Positions 24,919 to 32,756 of a DNA stretch of 64,000 nt are shown here, piece after piece; positions within the stretch are counted from its first letter, which is position 1; the number at the start of each line of letters is the position of its first letter. The stretch spans positions 81,500-145,499 of the forward strand of contig NZ_JAMDHK010000014.1 in NCBI RefSeq assembly GCF_024721115.1, written 5' to 3'. This DNA is from Salipiger pentaromativorans (GTDB lineage Bacteria > Pseudomonadota > Alphaproteobacteria > Rhodobacterales > Rhodobacteraceae). Made by a program: the position numbers and the translations under genes. Below the pieces are notes generated by a model. That model did not search any database. It had not been told where the DNA came from and worked only from the letters and a program-made list of their open reading frames with translations.

Positions 24919-24932
24919 ACCGACCTGTAAAC
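24913..24932 (+). repeat. right pair of CTGTAAAC octamers, candidate integrase arm sites
   Basis: CTGTAAAC stands at 24913-24920 (overlapping the integrase stop codon) and 24925-24932. The left-end pair (7743-7750, 7796-7803) has the same octamers in the same orientation. In each pair one copy follows A and one follows C. The distance between copies is 12 bases here and 53 on the left. Confidence 0.5.
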
Positions 24933-24980
24933 GGTCGCACTCTCAAGGAGGCTATGATGACGCAAGTGCTTGAAAGTAAA

Positions 24981-25028
24981 TGGAGGCGAGTACCGGAATC
25001 GAACCGGTGTACACGGATTTGCAATCCG
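24981..25028. repeat. right attachment-site copy, 3' part of tRNA-Cys
   Basis: This is the second copy of the 48-bp direct repeat (see 7666-7713). Here it is part of the intact tRNA gene. By the usual logic, crossover lies within it, so the tRNA now carries the element's version of its 3' end and works as before. Confidence 0.93.
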
Positions 25029-25054
25029 CTGCGTCACCACTCCGCCAACTCGCC
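24981..25054 (-). tRNA. tRNA-Cys (anticodon GCA)
   Basis: The minus strand folds into a standard cloverleaf of 74 bases with encoded CCA. The acceptor stem is GGCGAGT paired with ACTCGCC, the D loop comes from GGAGTGGTGACGC, the anticodon GCA sits in the loop of CGGATTGCAAATCCG, and the T arm is CCGGTTCGATTCCGG. It has its own promoter on the chromosomal side. It is the target of the element described above. Confidence 0.97.
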
Positions 25055-25066
25055 AGAGCTGCGCCT

Positions 25067-25095
25067 CTCTAGGGCGTGGCGCGGCGCGCGTCAAG
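25067..25095 (-). promoter_or_regulatory. tRNA-Cys promoter
   Basis: On the minus strand CTTGAC (25095-25090) and CTAGAG (25072-25067) are separated by 17 bases, placing transcription start near 25060, a few bases before the tRNA 5' end at 25054. The CTTG -35 is the usual form for tRNA genes of this group. It lies outside the element, so integration left expression intact. Confidence 0.6.
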
Positions 25096-25167
25096 CGGGA
25101 ACCGGAACCTTGTGAGGACGCAGCGCGTTAAAGCCATGACGACCGACAACAGACGGGAGATTCGACC

Positions 25168-25512
25168 ATGGCACAGACATCCGCAAATGGCGCCGGCAAA
25201 GGCGCGGATCCGGTGCAGCGCGACATCGACGCGCTGAGCGATCAGATCGCCGCCCTGCGGGGAGATCTGTCCTCGCTGGCCGAGCTGGTCGGCGAGATCG
25301 GACAGCGCCGCGGCAAGGCCGCGCGCGAGGCGCTTGAAACCCGGGCACAGGATCTGCGCGGGCAGGGCGAAGAGGCGCTGCGCGACGCCGGCCGGAAAGT
25401 CGCCGAGATCGAAGACGGCGCCGCCGAGCGCATCCGTGCGACGCCGTTCCAGGCGATGGGGCTCGCGGCGGCGGCTGGCTTTCTCGTGGGCTATCTCGGC
25501 GCGCGCAGATAG
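25168..25512 (+). CDS. DUF883 family (ElaB/YqjD-like) protein
   Basis: The 114-residue protein has the ElaB/YqjD layout: a long charged helix (about 15-85) with heptad repeats, then a C-terminal membrane anchor FQAMGLAAAAGFLVGYLGARR (about 94-114). E. coli relatives sit at the inner membrane and bind ribosomes in stationary phase; that role is a family-level inference. It lies eight bases ahead of the next small membrane protein gene, its probable operon partner. Confidence 0.8.
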   Translation: MAQTSANGAGKGADPVQRDIDALSDQIAALRGDLSSLAELVGEIGQRRGKAAREALETRAQDLRGQGEEALRDAGRKVAEIEDGAAERIRATPFQAMGLAAAAGFLVGYLGARR

Positions 25513-25519
25513 GCCCACT

Positions 25520-25825
25520 ATGCTTCAGGACATCGAAACATGGCTGCTGACGGGCAGGCGCCGGCTGGCCGGGGCGCTCTGCCTGGCCGTTGCCGCCGCC
25601 TTCCTGACCGTGGCGGCATGGGGCGTTCTGGCCGCCGCCCATGGCACCGAGGTCGCGGCGCTTGTCCTCGGTCTGTGTTATGCGGTGCCGGGTGCGTTGC
25701 TGCTCGTGCTGCCGGTCCGGGCGCGTCCCAGACCCGCGCCCGCCGCGTCGGGGGCGCTGCTCGATGCGTTTCTCGCGGGGCGCGCGGCGGGCCATGCGAT
25801 GCATGGCGGCCGACGGGCGCGATGA
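25520..25825 (+). CDS. small membrane protein, holin-superfamily-like
   Basis: The 101-residue protein has two membrane segments at about 15-40 (LAGALCLAVAAAFLTVAAWGVL) and 45-65 (VAALVLGLCYAVPGALLLVLP), with a short basic C terminus. Genes of this type regularly follow DUF883 genes (phage-holin-like family III). A function cannot be assigned. The start ATG at 25520 lies just after the stop of the upstream gene. Confidence 0.6.
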   Translation: MLQDIETWLLTGRRRLAGALCLAVAAAFLTVAAWGVLAAAHGTEVAALVLGLCYAVPGALLLVLPVRARPRPAPAASGALLDAFLAGRAAGHAMHGGRRAR

Positions 25826-25952
25826 CCGGCTTTCGGGCGCTCCGCCGGTTTCCGGCGGGGGCCGCGGCATTTGTGAGCGCCTGAGACATTGCGGCCTCGG
25901 AACAAGTGTGGCACAACCGGATCAGTCGATACTGAACGGAAGAGTTTAGCAG

Positions 25953-26603
25953 ATGACCGACTTCGCCACGCGCCGCCGGATGATGGTGGATACGCAGGTC
26001 CGGCCCTCGGATGTCACCAAGTTCCCGATCATCGAGGCCATGCTGAAAATTCCGCGCGAAGCCTTCGTGCCGGACGCACGGCGCGAGGCCGCCTATGCCG
26101 GACGCAATGTGCGCCTTGCAGACGGTCGCGTGGTGCTGGAGCCGCGCACATTGGCCAAGATGCTCGATGCGCTCAACCTCGACAATGATGACCTCGTGCT
26201 CGATCTGGGCAGCGGCCTGGGCTACTCCGCGGCTGTGATCGCGCGGATTGCCGAGGCGGTAGTCGCCGTCGAGGAAGACGAGGCGCTGGCCGAAGAGGCG
26301 CAGGCGCTTCTGGGCGAGCATGCCGACAATGTGATTCTGCACACCGGCCCGTTGGCCGCGGGCGCGGCCGAGCACGGCCCCTATGACGCGATCGTGATCG
26401 AGGGCGGGGTCGGAGAGCTGCCGGCGGCGATCGCCGATCAGCTCAAGGATGGCGGCCGGATCGCCTGCCTGTTCATGGACGGGGCGCTTGGCACGGTCCG
26501 GATCGGCTGGAAGATCGACGGTGCGATCACCTGGCGCTTCGCGTTCAACGCGGCAGCGCCGGTACTTCCGGGTTTTGAAAAAGAAGTGGCCTTCGCGCTC
26601 TGA
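25953..26603 (+). CDS. pcm: protein-L-isoaspartate O-methyltransferase family
   Basis: The 216-residue SAM methyltransferase shows [17 protein letters not shown] (motif I, about 88-104). An upstream segment [19 protein letters not shown] matches the Pcm substrate-handling loop (there usually SQP..ARM). True Pcm repairs L-isoaspartyl residues. Some alphaproteobacterial members miss key residues of the repair site, and this copy has VLEPRT where SQPxxV is expected, so the real activity is uncertain. It is followed by the TolC-like gene. Confidence 0.8.
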   Translation: MTDFATRRRMMVDTQVRPSDVTKFPIIEAMLKIPREAFVPDARREAAYAGRNVRLADGRVVLEPRTLAKMLDALNLDNDDLVLDLGSGLGYSAAVIARIAEAVVAVEEDEALAEEAQALLGEHADNVILHTGPLAAGAAEHGPYDAIVIEGGVGELPAAIADQLKDGGRIACLFMDGALGTVRIGWKIDGAITWRFAFNAAAPVLPGFEKEVAFAL

Positions 26604-26641
26604 GGCGCGAACAGGCGGCAATCGGGCAGAGGGAGCCAGTC

Positions 26642-28087
26642 ATGGCGCGCAGGACGGTGTTCGGAATGATGGCGGGGCTTTGCTTCGCGGCGGTATCGAC
26701 GGTGCCGGCTTCGGCCGAAACCTTGGCGAGCGCGCTCTCCAGCGCCTATGTCACCAGCGGGCTGCTGGATCAGAACCGCGCGGTGTTGCGGGCCGCCGAC
26801 GAAGACGTCGCCCAGGCCGTCGCCTCGCTGCGTCCGGTGCTGAGCTGGTCCGGGAACGTGACGCGCAGCTATGGGTCGCAGCGCAGCCTCGAGTCGCAGA
26901 CAAGCTATGTCGGTCTGGTGCCGGTCACCACCACCGACTGGGTCTGGCGCGGAAGCACCAGCACCACCGCCACCGCCAGTCTTCTGGCATCGCTGACGGT
27001 TTATGCGGGCGGATCGCGGGTCATGGGCTTTCACGCCGCCCGCGAGGCGGTTCTGGCGACCCGCGCGGCGCTTGTCTCGGTCGAGCAGCAGGTTCTTTAT
27101 AACGGCGTCTCGGCCTTCATGGAGATGCGCCGGGCCACCGAAACCGTGGCGCTGCGCCGCAACAACGTGCGGGTGATCAACGAAGAGCTGCGCGCCGCGC
27201 GCGACCGGTTCGAGGTGGGCGAGGTGACCCGCACCGACGTGGCCGCCGCGGAGGCGCGCCTTGCCGCCGCGCGCAGCGCCCTGGCCGCCGCCGAAGGCGA
27301 GCTGATGGTGAATCGCGAAACCTACAAGGCGGTGATCGGGCATTACCCGAACGGTCTGGTGACGCCGCGCAGCCTGCCGCGTCTGCCCGGCGGGGTCGAG
27401 ACCGCCAAGGCACAGGCGCTGCGCGATCATCCCAACATGATTCAGCTCAAGCATGTGGTTGCGGCCAACGAGCTGGGCATCGACATCGCCAAGGCCCGGA
27501 TGGAGCCGACCGTCACCGTGCAGGGAAGCTGGGGCGTCACCGAATCCTTCGATTCGAAATCCGCCTCGCGGGGCGGCTCGGTGGCGATCGGCGTCACGGG
27601 ACCGATCTATCAGGGCGGGGCGCTCGCCTCGGGCGTGCGGCAGGCGATGGCCGACCGAGACGCCGCCCGTGCGCAGCTTTACACCGAGGGTCAGACGGTC
27701 GAGCAGAATGTCGGCAGCGCCTATGCGCAGCTCGGCATCTATCAGGCTTCGCTGCGGTCTTCGCAGGAACAGGTGCGCGCCGCGCAGGTGGCCTTCAACG
27801 GCATCCGCGAAGAGGCGACCCTGGGCGCCCGTACCACGCTGGATGTGCTCGATGCCGAGCAGGAACTGCTCGACGCCCGCGCCGCGCTGATCTCGTCGCA
27901 GGTCGATGAGACGCTGGCGGCCTATGCGGTGCTGGCCTCGGTGGGGCAGTTGACCGCCCAGGCGCTGGCGCTCGAAGTGCCGCGTTACGATCCGGCGGAG
28001 TATTACAACCTCGTCAAGACGGCTCCGGTGAAGTCCCAGCAGGGCGAAGATCTCGAGCGTGTCCTTCGTGCCCTCGGGAAAAACTAG
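26642..28087 (+). CDS. tolC: TolC-family outer membrane channel
   Basis: The 481-residue protein has a signal peptide (cut after about residue 25, ASA-ET) and two OEP-type repeats of paired long helices. These give the typical segments LLDQNRAVLRAADEDVAQA, RFEVGEVTRTDVAAAEARLA and, in the second half, EEATLGARTTLDVLDAEQELLDA, where the GxxTxxDVLxAE motif is diagnostic. It would form the trimeric outer membrane duct for a type I secretion or efflux system. No inner membrane partner is adjacent. The pcm-like gene is 38 bases upstream, so both may share a transcript. Confidence 0.92.
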   Translation: MARRTVFGMMAGLCFAAVSTVPASAETLASALSSAYVTSGLLDQNRAVLRAADEDVAQAVASLRPVLSWSGNVTRSYGSQRSLESQTSYVGLVPVTTTDWVWRGSTSTTATASLLASLTVYAGGSRVMGFHAAREAVLATRAALVSVEQQVLYNGVSAFMEMRRATETVALRRNNVRVINEELRAARDRFEVGEVTRTDVAAAEARLAAARSALAAAEGELMVNRETYKAVIGHYPNGLVTPRSLPRLPGGVETAKAQALRDHPNMIQLKHVVAANELGIDIAKARMEPTVTVQGSWGVTESFDSKSASRGGSVAIGVTGPIYQGGALASGVRQAMADRDAARAQLYTEGQTVEQNVGSAYAQLGIYQASLRSSQEQVRAAQVAFNGIREEATLGARTTLDVLDAEQELLDARAALISSQVDETLAAYAVLASVGQLTAQALALEVPRYDPAEYYNLVKTAPVKSQQGEDLERVLRALGKN

Positions 28088-28157
28088 GGTTTTCCACATC
28101 GGTTGTTTGGAATCGCGCCTCGGGCTACAGTTTCCCCGAGGCAAGAGTGGGAATTGA

Positions 28158-29252
28158 ATGTCGGATCCCGTAACAAATGTGGAAATCGAGGACGTCTTGT
28201 CCTCTATCCGGCGGCTGGTCTCTGAAGATGCGCGTCCGAAAGCGTCTCCGGCCAACCGTGAGAAACAGGACAAGCCCGAACGTCTGGTGCTGACCCCGGC
28301 GCAGCGCGTGCCCGAATTCGGCACCGTCGAGGATGACTCCGTGAATGACGCTGGGTCTGCCGAACCGCCGGTGCTGCTGACCTCTCCAACGGCGGTTCCC
28401 GCGCCGGAGAGCCCGGGCGCAGAGCCGGAGCCGGAGGCCGCGCCTGCCGTGGCGGAGGCACAGGCCGATCCGGTGCCGGAGGCGACCGGGGCAGAGGAGA
28501 CGGTGGCAGGGCCCGCAACGCTGGGAGCGCTCGTCAAGGACGAGCTGGCACGGGCGCTGACCTCTGGCCGCATCGCGGAACCGACAGAGGATCCGGTCTA
28601 TGAGGAGGATGCCGAGGACGAGGCTCTGGGCGCTTTGCTCGGCGATTCCGACGATATTTGGCCCGCGATGTCCGCCGACATGATTCCCGCCACCGAACCG
28701 GTCCTGAAGGCGGCGCCGCGCGCCGAGCCCGAGACTGACACCGGGGATGGTGGGCTTGCCCGCAAGATTGCCGAGCTGGAAGCGCTGATTTCCCGCAGTC
28801 CCGACAGTTACGAGGCGGATCTGCCCGGCGAGGGCGGCAATGCCGCGTTTGTGCATCATCCGCCCGAGCCGATGGATTGGGATCGGCTGATCCCGACCGA
28901 CGCGAAGCCCGCCGAAGAGAAATTTGTCGAACCTGTCCCGTCGGGGGAACCGGCCCCGGCTGCCGAGACGGAACCGGAGCCCGCGCCTCAGCCCGCAGCC
29001 AATGTTCTGCGCGGCCCGGCCTGGCAGGCCGAGTCGGCCCCCCGGGCGGAGATCGCGGACAGCGCGCAGGCCGAGCCGCCGGCGCGGAGCGACGATCTGG
29101 GCGCGATTGATGAAGACATCCTGCGCGATATGGTCGCCGAGATTGTCCGTCAGGAGTTGCAGGGCTCGCTGGGCGAACGCATCACGCGCAATGTGCGCAA
29201 GCTGGTGCGGCGCGAAATCCATCGGATGATCGTCAGCCAGGATCTGGACTGA
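28158..29252 (+). CDS. popZ: PopZ/DUF2497-like polar organizing protein
   Basis: The 364-residue protein has the PopZ-type build. A short conserved N-terminal helix (about 8-24, VEIEDVLSSIRRLVSED) is followed by a long acidic, Pro- and Glu-rich disordered middle. At the C terminus is a conserved helical block (about 318-352, DEDILRDMVAEIVRQELQGS and RNVRKLVRREI). In Caulobacter PopZ gathers at the cell pole and anchors the chromosome origin. The family link (DUF2497) and length fit; the polar function in this organism is inferred. Confidence 0.8.
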   Translation: MSDPVTNVEIEDVLSSIRRLVSEDARPKASPANREKQDKPERLVLTPAQRVPEFGTVEDDSVNDAGSAEPPVLLTSPTAVPAPESPGAEPEPEAAPAVAEAQADPVPEATGAEETVAGPATLGALVKDELARALTSGRIAEPTEDPVYEEDAEDEALGALLGDSDDIWPAMSADMIPATEPVLKAAPRAEPETDTGDGGLARKIAELEALISRSPDSYEADLPGEGGNAAFVHHPPEPMDWDRLIPTDAKPAEEKFVEPVPSGEPAPAAETEPEPAPQPAANVLRGPAWQAESAPRAEIADSAQAEPPARSDDLGAIDEDILRDMVAEIVRQELQGSLGERITRNVRKLVRREIHRMIVSQDLD

Positions 29253-29371
29253 CGCGCAACTCCGCGACCGGAGGACGGGAGCAGGGAGCGCCCACTCTTC
29301 TGGTGCGCGTTGCAGAGAGGGCCTTGGTGCCGGTCTCTGGCACGGATCTGGCACATAGGTATGCAAAACCG

Positions 29372-29401
29372 AAAGGCGCGCCCGTCTCGGGGCGCGCCTT
29401 T
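29372..29401 (+). terminator. intrinsic-type terminator after the popZ-like gene
   Basis: AAAGGCGCGCCC (29372-29383) and GGGCGCGCCTTT (29390-29401) form a perfect 12-base-pair stem with a six-base loop, then TTCGTTT follows. The symmetric stem with A at one end and T at the other would also stop transcription of the convergent gene at 29434-29763. Confidence 0.65.
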
Positions 29402-29433
29402 CGTTTGGTCCGGTGACCTTGAGGGCCGGAGGA

Positions 29434-29763
29434 TCAGGCGGCTTCGGCCCGGTCGGCGGCTGCGGCGGCGTTCCGGCGCTCGCTCTCCTCTCGCGACAGC
29501 GCAACGGAGGTGCGCACACCCTTGCCGACGAATTCCATCAGACCGGAGACCACGCGCTCGTTCGGGTCGATCCCGGCGCAGCTCAGGACTTCACGGCCGT
29601 CGCGCGAGCGCGCCCAGCGGGCGATTTGCTCGGGACCGTTGCCGTATTTCTTGTCGTCGGCGATCGCGTCGTCGAGCGCAGCCAGAACCACGGCGGCAAA
29701 CAGCTTGCGCGCGCGGTTGCCCTGTTCGGCATTAAAGGCTGTGCTATCCACGAAATCTTTCAT
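29434..29763 (-). CDS. conserved hypothetical protein (DUF6280-like)
   Basis: The 109-residue protein is all helical, with [25 protein letters not shown] near the start and a central [18 protein letters not shown] recognise it as a small protein kept across Rhodobacterales and recall it as DUF6280; that name is from memory. Function unknown. It lies convergent to popZ and is divided from it by the terminator. Confidence 0.75.
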   Translation of the reverse strand: MKDFVDSTAFNAEQGNRARKLFAAVVLAALDDAIADDKKYGNGPEQIARWARSRDGREVLSCAGIDPNERVVSGLMEFVGKGVRTSVALSREESERRNAAAAADRAEAA

Positions 29764-29979
29764 ATTTCGACCTTTGATTATTGCTCTTGTCTTTTCGGGC
29801 GTGTGTGGGGTTATGAACTATTCCGTTTGATTCGGATACACTTGAAACGCATGTCTCCCATGCGCCCAGCGCATGGATTGCTTTGTGCGCATACGATATA
29901 TCGTTGTCTTGCACGGGCATCACTGGCCAGATATAGGAGCGGCCAGGAAATCATCAACCTTTGGCCAAAGTTTAGTCCC

Positions 29980-30543
29980 ATGCCCAAGATCAACGGAAAC
30001 GAGATCCGCCCCGGCAACGTTCTGGAGCACAATGATGGCCTTTGGGCCGCGGTCAAGGTCGACCATGTGAAGCCCGGCAAGGGCGGCGCCTTTGCGCAGG
30101 TCGAGCTGAAGAACCTGCGCAACGGATCGAAGCTGAACGAACGCTTCCGTTCCGCCGACAAGGTCGAGCGCGTGCGTCTGGAACAGAAGGACATGCAGTT
30201 CCTGTACGAAGATTCCGGCATGCTCGTCTTCATGGATACCGAAACCTATGACCAGGTGCAGCTTCCGGCCGACATCCTGGGCGACCGCCGGCCGTTCCTG
30301 CAGGACGGCATGACCATTGTCGTGGAGTTCTACGAAAGCGAGGCGCTGAACGCCACGCTGCCGCAGAAGGTGACCTGCAAGATTGTCGAGACCGAGCCGG
30401 TGGTCAAAGGCCAGACGGCCGCCAACAGCTTCAAGCCGGCGATTCTGGACAATGGTGTCAAGGTCATGGTGCCGCCCTTCGTGGGCCAGGACGAAGACAT
30501 CGTCGTGAACACCGAAACCATGGAATATTCGGAACGCGCATAA
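29980..30543 (+). CDS. efp: elongation factor P
   Basis: EF-P helps ribosomes stalled at polyproline runs. The 187-residue protein has the three-domain beta-barrel pattern of the family. The modifiable loop residue is Lys34 in KPGKGGAF, where E. coli carries beta-lysyl-lysine. The C-terminal [18 protein letters not shown] matches the end of the third domain. No EpmA/EpmB genes are visible nearby. The start is the ATG at 29980, which follows a weak ribosome-binding site. Confidence 0.97.
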   Translation: MPKINGNEIRPGNVLEHNDGLWAAVKVDHVKPGKGGAFAQVELKNLRNGSKLNERFRSADKVERVRLEQKDMQFLYEDSGMLVFMDTETYDQVQLPADILGDRRPFLQDGMTIVVEFYESEALNATLPQKVTCKIVETEPVVKGQTAANSFKPAILDNGVKVMVPPFVGQDEDIVVNTETMEYSERA

Positions 30544-30606
30544 CCCGCGCGCCGACCGTTCCGTCCCCGTGCGATCCGGGGGCGTAACAGAAGAAAGTGA
30601 CCAAGG

Positions 30607-30632
30607 GCCTCCGGCGGCAAGCCAAAGGAGGC
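30607..30632 (+). promoter_or_regulatory. hairpin hiding the GNAT gene's Shine-Dalgarno
   Basis: GCCTCC (30607-30612) pairs with GGAGGC (30627-30632). The second arm contains the GGAGG ribosome-binding site for the ATG at 30640. A run of TTTT follows, so the structure also looks like a short terminator for efp. If it folds, translation of the next gene is reduced. Confidence 0.4.
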
Positions 30633-30639
30633 TCTTTTC

Positions 30640-31107
30640 ATGATCGACCATTTCACCGAAACCGACCTGCCGCATGTGGCCGCGCTGTTGCGCGGACTGA
30701 ATGCGCTGCATGTGGCGCGCGTGCCGCAGCGCTTTCACGACGCGGCGGACGAGACCGCGCTGGCAGCCTTCCTGGCGCAGCAGATGGCAGAGGGCGCGCA
30801 GGCGCTGGTCTACCGCGCCGAGGGCGTGCCCCGGGGCTATCTGCTGTGGAAGCGCCGCGACATGCCGGCCAGCGCGGTGGACCGCGCCCGGCGGCTGGCG
30901 GTGCTGGATCATATCGCCGTGGCGCCCTCGTGGCGGCGGCGGGGCATCGGCCGCAGGCTGGTGGCGCGGTTCGAGGCGGAGGCCCGGGCGGCGGGCTGCG
31001 AGGGCTGGATCACCATGGTGCATGCGTTCAACGGCGCCTCGGCGGGGCTGATGCGGCAGTCGGGTGCCGCGCTGGCGGTGGAGGTTCTGGAAAAACGGCT
31101 GGGCTAG
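30640..31107 (+). CDS. GNAT-family N-acetyltransferase
   Basis: The 155-residue protein is a single GNAT domain. The acetyl-CoA loop is seen as VAPSWRRRGIGRRLV at about residues 91-105 (R/Q-x-x-G-x-G/A type), preceded by the core strand LAVLDHIAV. The end GWITMVHAFNGASAGLMRQSGA fits the last helix and strand of such enzymes. The substrate is unknown. It stands between efp and the fructosamine kinase gene. Confidence 0.85.
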   Translation: MIDHFTETDLPHVAALLRGLNALHVARVPQRFHDAADETALAAFLAQQMAEGAQALVYRAEGVPRGYLLWKRRDMPASAVDRARRLAVLDHIAVAPSWRRRGIGRRLVARFEAEARAAGCEGWITMVHAFNGASAGLMRQSGAALAVEVLEKRLG

Positions 31108-31110
31108 GGG

Positions 31111-31156
31111 GCAAGATCCTTCGAAGGATCTTGCAAATCTCTTTCAAGAGATTTGC
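31111..31156. repeat. two overlapping palindromes between convergent genes
   Basis: 31111-31134 is a perfect 24-base palindrome (GCAAGATCCTTC and its complement). It shares its last two bases with a second dyad at 31133-31156, an 11-base-pair stem GCAAATCTCTT with a two-base loop. The pair lies between the stops of two convergent genes and likely acts as a bidirectional terminator. Its modular form suggests it may be a dispersed repeat in the genome. Confidence 0.6.
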
Positions 31157-31162
31157 CCGCGC

Positions 31163-31960
31163 TCAGATCCCGGCGTCGCCCAGCAGCCGGGCCACGAGGC
31201 TCTGATACCCCGCGCCGAACAGTCGGAAATGCACGAGCGCCGGGTAAAGCTGATAGATCGGGCGCCGCGCGGCCCGCCCCGGCGCCTCGGGCCCATAGCC
31301 CTGCCAGAAGGCCGCGGGCGGCGTTCCGAAAAGCTCGAGCATGGCGAGGTCCACCTCGCCATGCCCGCGATAGCAGGCCGGGTCGATCATCCAGGCGGTC
31401 TCTGCGCCGAAAAGCGCGTTGCCGGCCCAGAGGTCGCCATGCAGCAATGCTGCGGCGGGTGCGGCGGGCAGGCGCTCGGGCAGCGCGCGGGCCAGAGCCT
31501 TGAGCCGCCGGGCCAGCGCCGGGGGCAGAGCCGGCAGGAACGGCAGCAGCCGGCGCCGGGCCCAGAATACCGGCCAGTCCGCCAGCGCGCCGTTTGCGAT
31601 GGGCAGCGGGCCGAAGGCATAATCCTCGGGCCAGCCATAGGGGCGCCCGGTCTCGTCATGCAGGCGGCGCAGCCCCTTTCCCAGCGCCCGCCAGCCGGCG
31701 GGCGAGGGCCGGGTCTCTTCGAGCCATTCCAGACAGAGCAGGTCTTCCGACTGATAGAGCACGCGCGGCACCGGCGCGCCGGCGGCGGCCATGGCGCTCA
31801 GCATGCGCGCTTCGGTGGCAACCCGCGCCCCGCGCTTGACCGCCATTTGCCGCCCGTCGGTCAGCGTGAGTTTCATCACCTCCGACAGATCGCCGCCCTG
31901 CAACCGCTGCACCGAGGCCGGCGCGGCCCCGAAGACGCGCGACAGCCGGTCGGGCGTCAC
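31163..31960 (-). CDS. fructosamine kinase / ketosamine-3-kinase
   Basis: The 265-residue protein belongs to the fructosamine kinase family, which phosphorylates sugars attached to protein amines so that they fall off. Kinase-type motifs are seen: the invariant Lys in MAVKRG (near 41), HGDLWAGN near residue 175 (catalytic Asp and Asn) and DPACYRGHGEVDLAM near 194-208 (the DFG-like Asp with the family's YxGHxExDLAM). Its start overlaps the ygfZ stop by four bases, so it is translationally coupled to that gene. Confidence 0.92.
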   Translation of the reverse strand: MTPDRLSRVFGAAPASVQRLQGGDLSEVMKLTLTDGRQMAVKRGARVATEARMLSAMAAAGAPVPRVLYQSEDLLCLEWLEETRPSPAGWRALGKGLRRLHDETGRPYGWPEDYAFGPLPIANGALADWPVFWARRRLLPFLPALPPALARRLKALARALPERLPAAPAAALLHGDLWAGNALFGAETAWMIDPACYRGHGEVDLAMLELFGTPPAAFWQGYGPEAPGRAARRPIYQLYPALVHFRLFGAGYQSLVARLLGDAGI

Positions 31961-32691
31961 GGCTTGTAGCGGAGCGCGGCGTCGCCCGCGCGCAGGTCTC
32001 CCACCGCCCGGTCGAAGCGCAGGAAGGCGATGCCATGCCCGCCCGACTGGGTATAAAGCACGCCGGCCGGTTTCTCGCCGGCCAGGATCTCGGTGCCGGC
32101 CGGGGCGCTGCCCGAGACCGCGACGATGGCCAGCCCCTTGCGCAGCTCGGTCTTGTGCTTCATCCGGGCGGTCACCTCCTGACCGACATAGCAGCCCTTG
32201 TGGAAATCGACCCCGTTCAGCCGCTCGAACCCGGCTTCCAATATGAAGGTGTCGGGGGTCAGCTCGATTCCGCTTTCCGGCACGCAGGCCGCGACGCGCA
32301 GCGCGTCCCAGTCGGCGGGCTCGCCGGGCTGGCCGTCATAGCCGCGCCAGCCCAGGCGCGGATCGCGCGGATCGACAAAGGCGCCCTCGGGCGGCGCACC
32401 GGTGCCCCGCGTCACCGCCAGACCGGTTTCGGCGACCTCCACCTTGGCACGCAGCTTGTACATCGACAGCGCGCGCAGCAGATCGCCCGCCAGATCCGCA
32501 TCGACGTCGATCAGAATATCCGCACCCGCCGGCACCAGAAAGAAATCGGCCCGGTACTTGCCCTGCGGCGTCAGCAGCGCGGCATAGACCAGCCCGTCCT
32601 TCAGGCGCGCCACATCGTTGGTCACCAGGCCCTGGAGGAAATGTTCCGCATCCGGGCCGCTGACCCGCAGCACCTTGCGTTCGCCGTTCAT
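31957..32691 (-). CDS. ygfZ: folate-binding protein YgfZ
   Basis: YgfZ is a tetrahydrofolate-binding protein that aids repair or assembly of some iron-sulfur enzymes. The 244-residue protein shows the family signature KGCYVGQEVTAR near residue 174, with its essential Cys, and an N-terminal FLQGLVTNDV that matches the GcvT-like fold. It overlaps the downstream kinase gene by four bases. An upstream spacer of 65 bases separates it from the ABC exporter. Confidence 0.93.
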   Translation of the reverse strand: MNGERKVLRVSGPDAEHFLQGLVTNDVARLKDGLVYAALLTPQGKYRADFFLVPAGADILIDVDADLAGDLLRALSMYKLRAKVEVAETGLAVTRGTGAPPEGAFVDPRDPRLGWRGYDGQPGEPADWDALRVAACVPESGIELTPDTFILEAGFERLNGVDFHKGCYVGQEVTARMKHKTELRKGLAIVAVSGSAPAGTEILAGEKPAGVLYTQSGGHGIAFLRFDRAVGDLRAGDAALRYKP

Positions 32692-32756
32692 CGCGTTCTC
32701 CCTGTCGGTTCCCGCGATATGTAGCGGGCAGGGCGCCGGGTTGCGAGGGGGCGGGC

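Larger units (their letters stand above)
7644..25054. mobile_element. integrative and mobilizable element in tRNA-Cys
   Basis: A block of about 17.3 kb lies between two direct copies of the 3' part of tRNA-Cys: 48 of 48 bases identical, 7666-7713 and 24981-25028. The right copy is part of the intact tRNA. The gene next to it (23833-24918) is a tyrosine integrase reading toward the tRNA, with two small DNA-binding genes just upstream. This is the classic tRNA-targeted layout: integration restores the tRNA from the element's own copy and pushes the old 3' end to the far side. Cargo includes a MOBV relaxase (no type IV secretion genes, so mobilizable rather than self-transferring), a type I restriction system with anticodon nuclease, and several orphan genes. 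Stretches inside are AT-richer than the flanks, for example 15600-16300. Confidence 0.92.

Noticed and set aside
26438..28573. minus-strand open frame opposite the tolC-like gene
   Set aside because: Shadow of a well-supported gene; no motif and odd composition.
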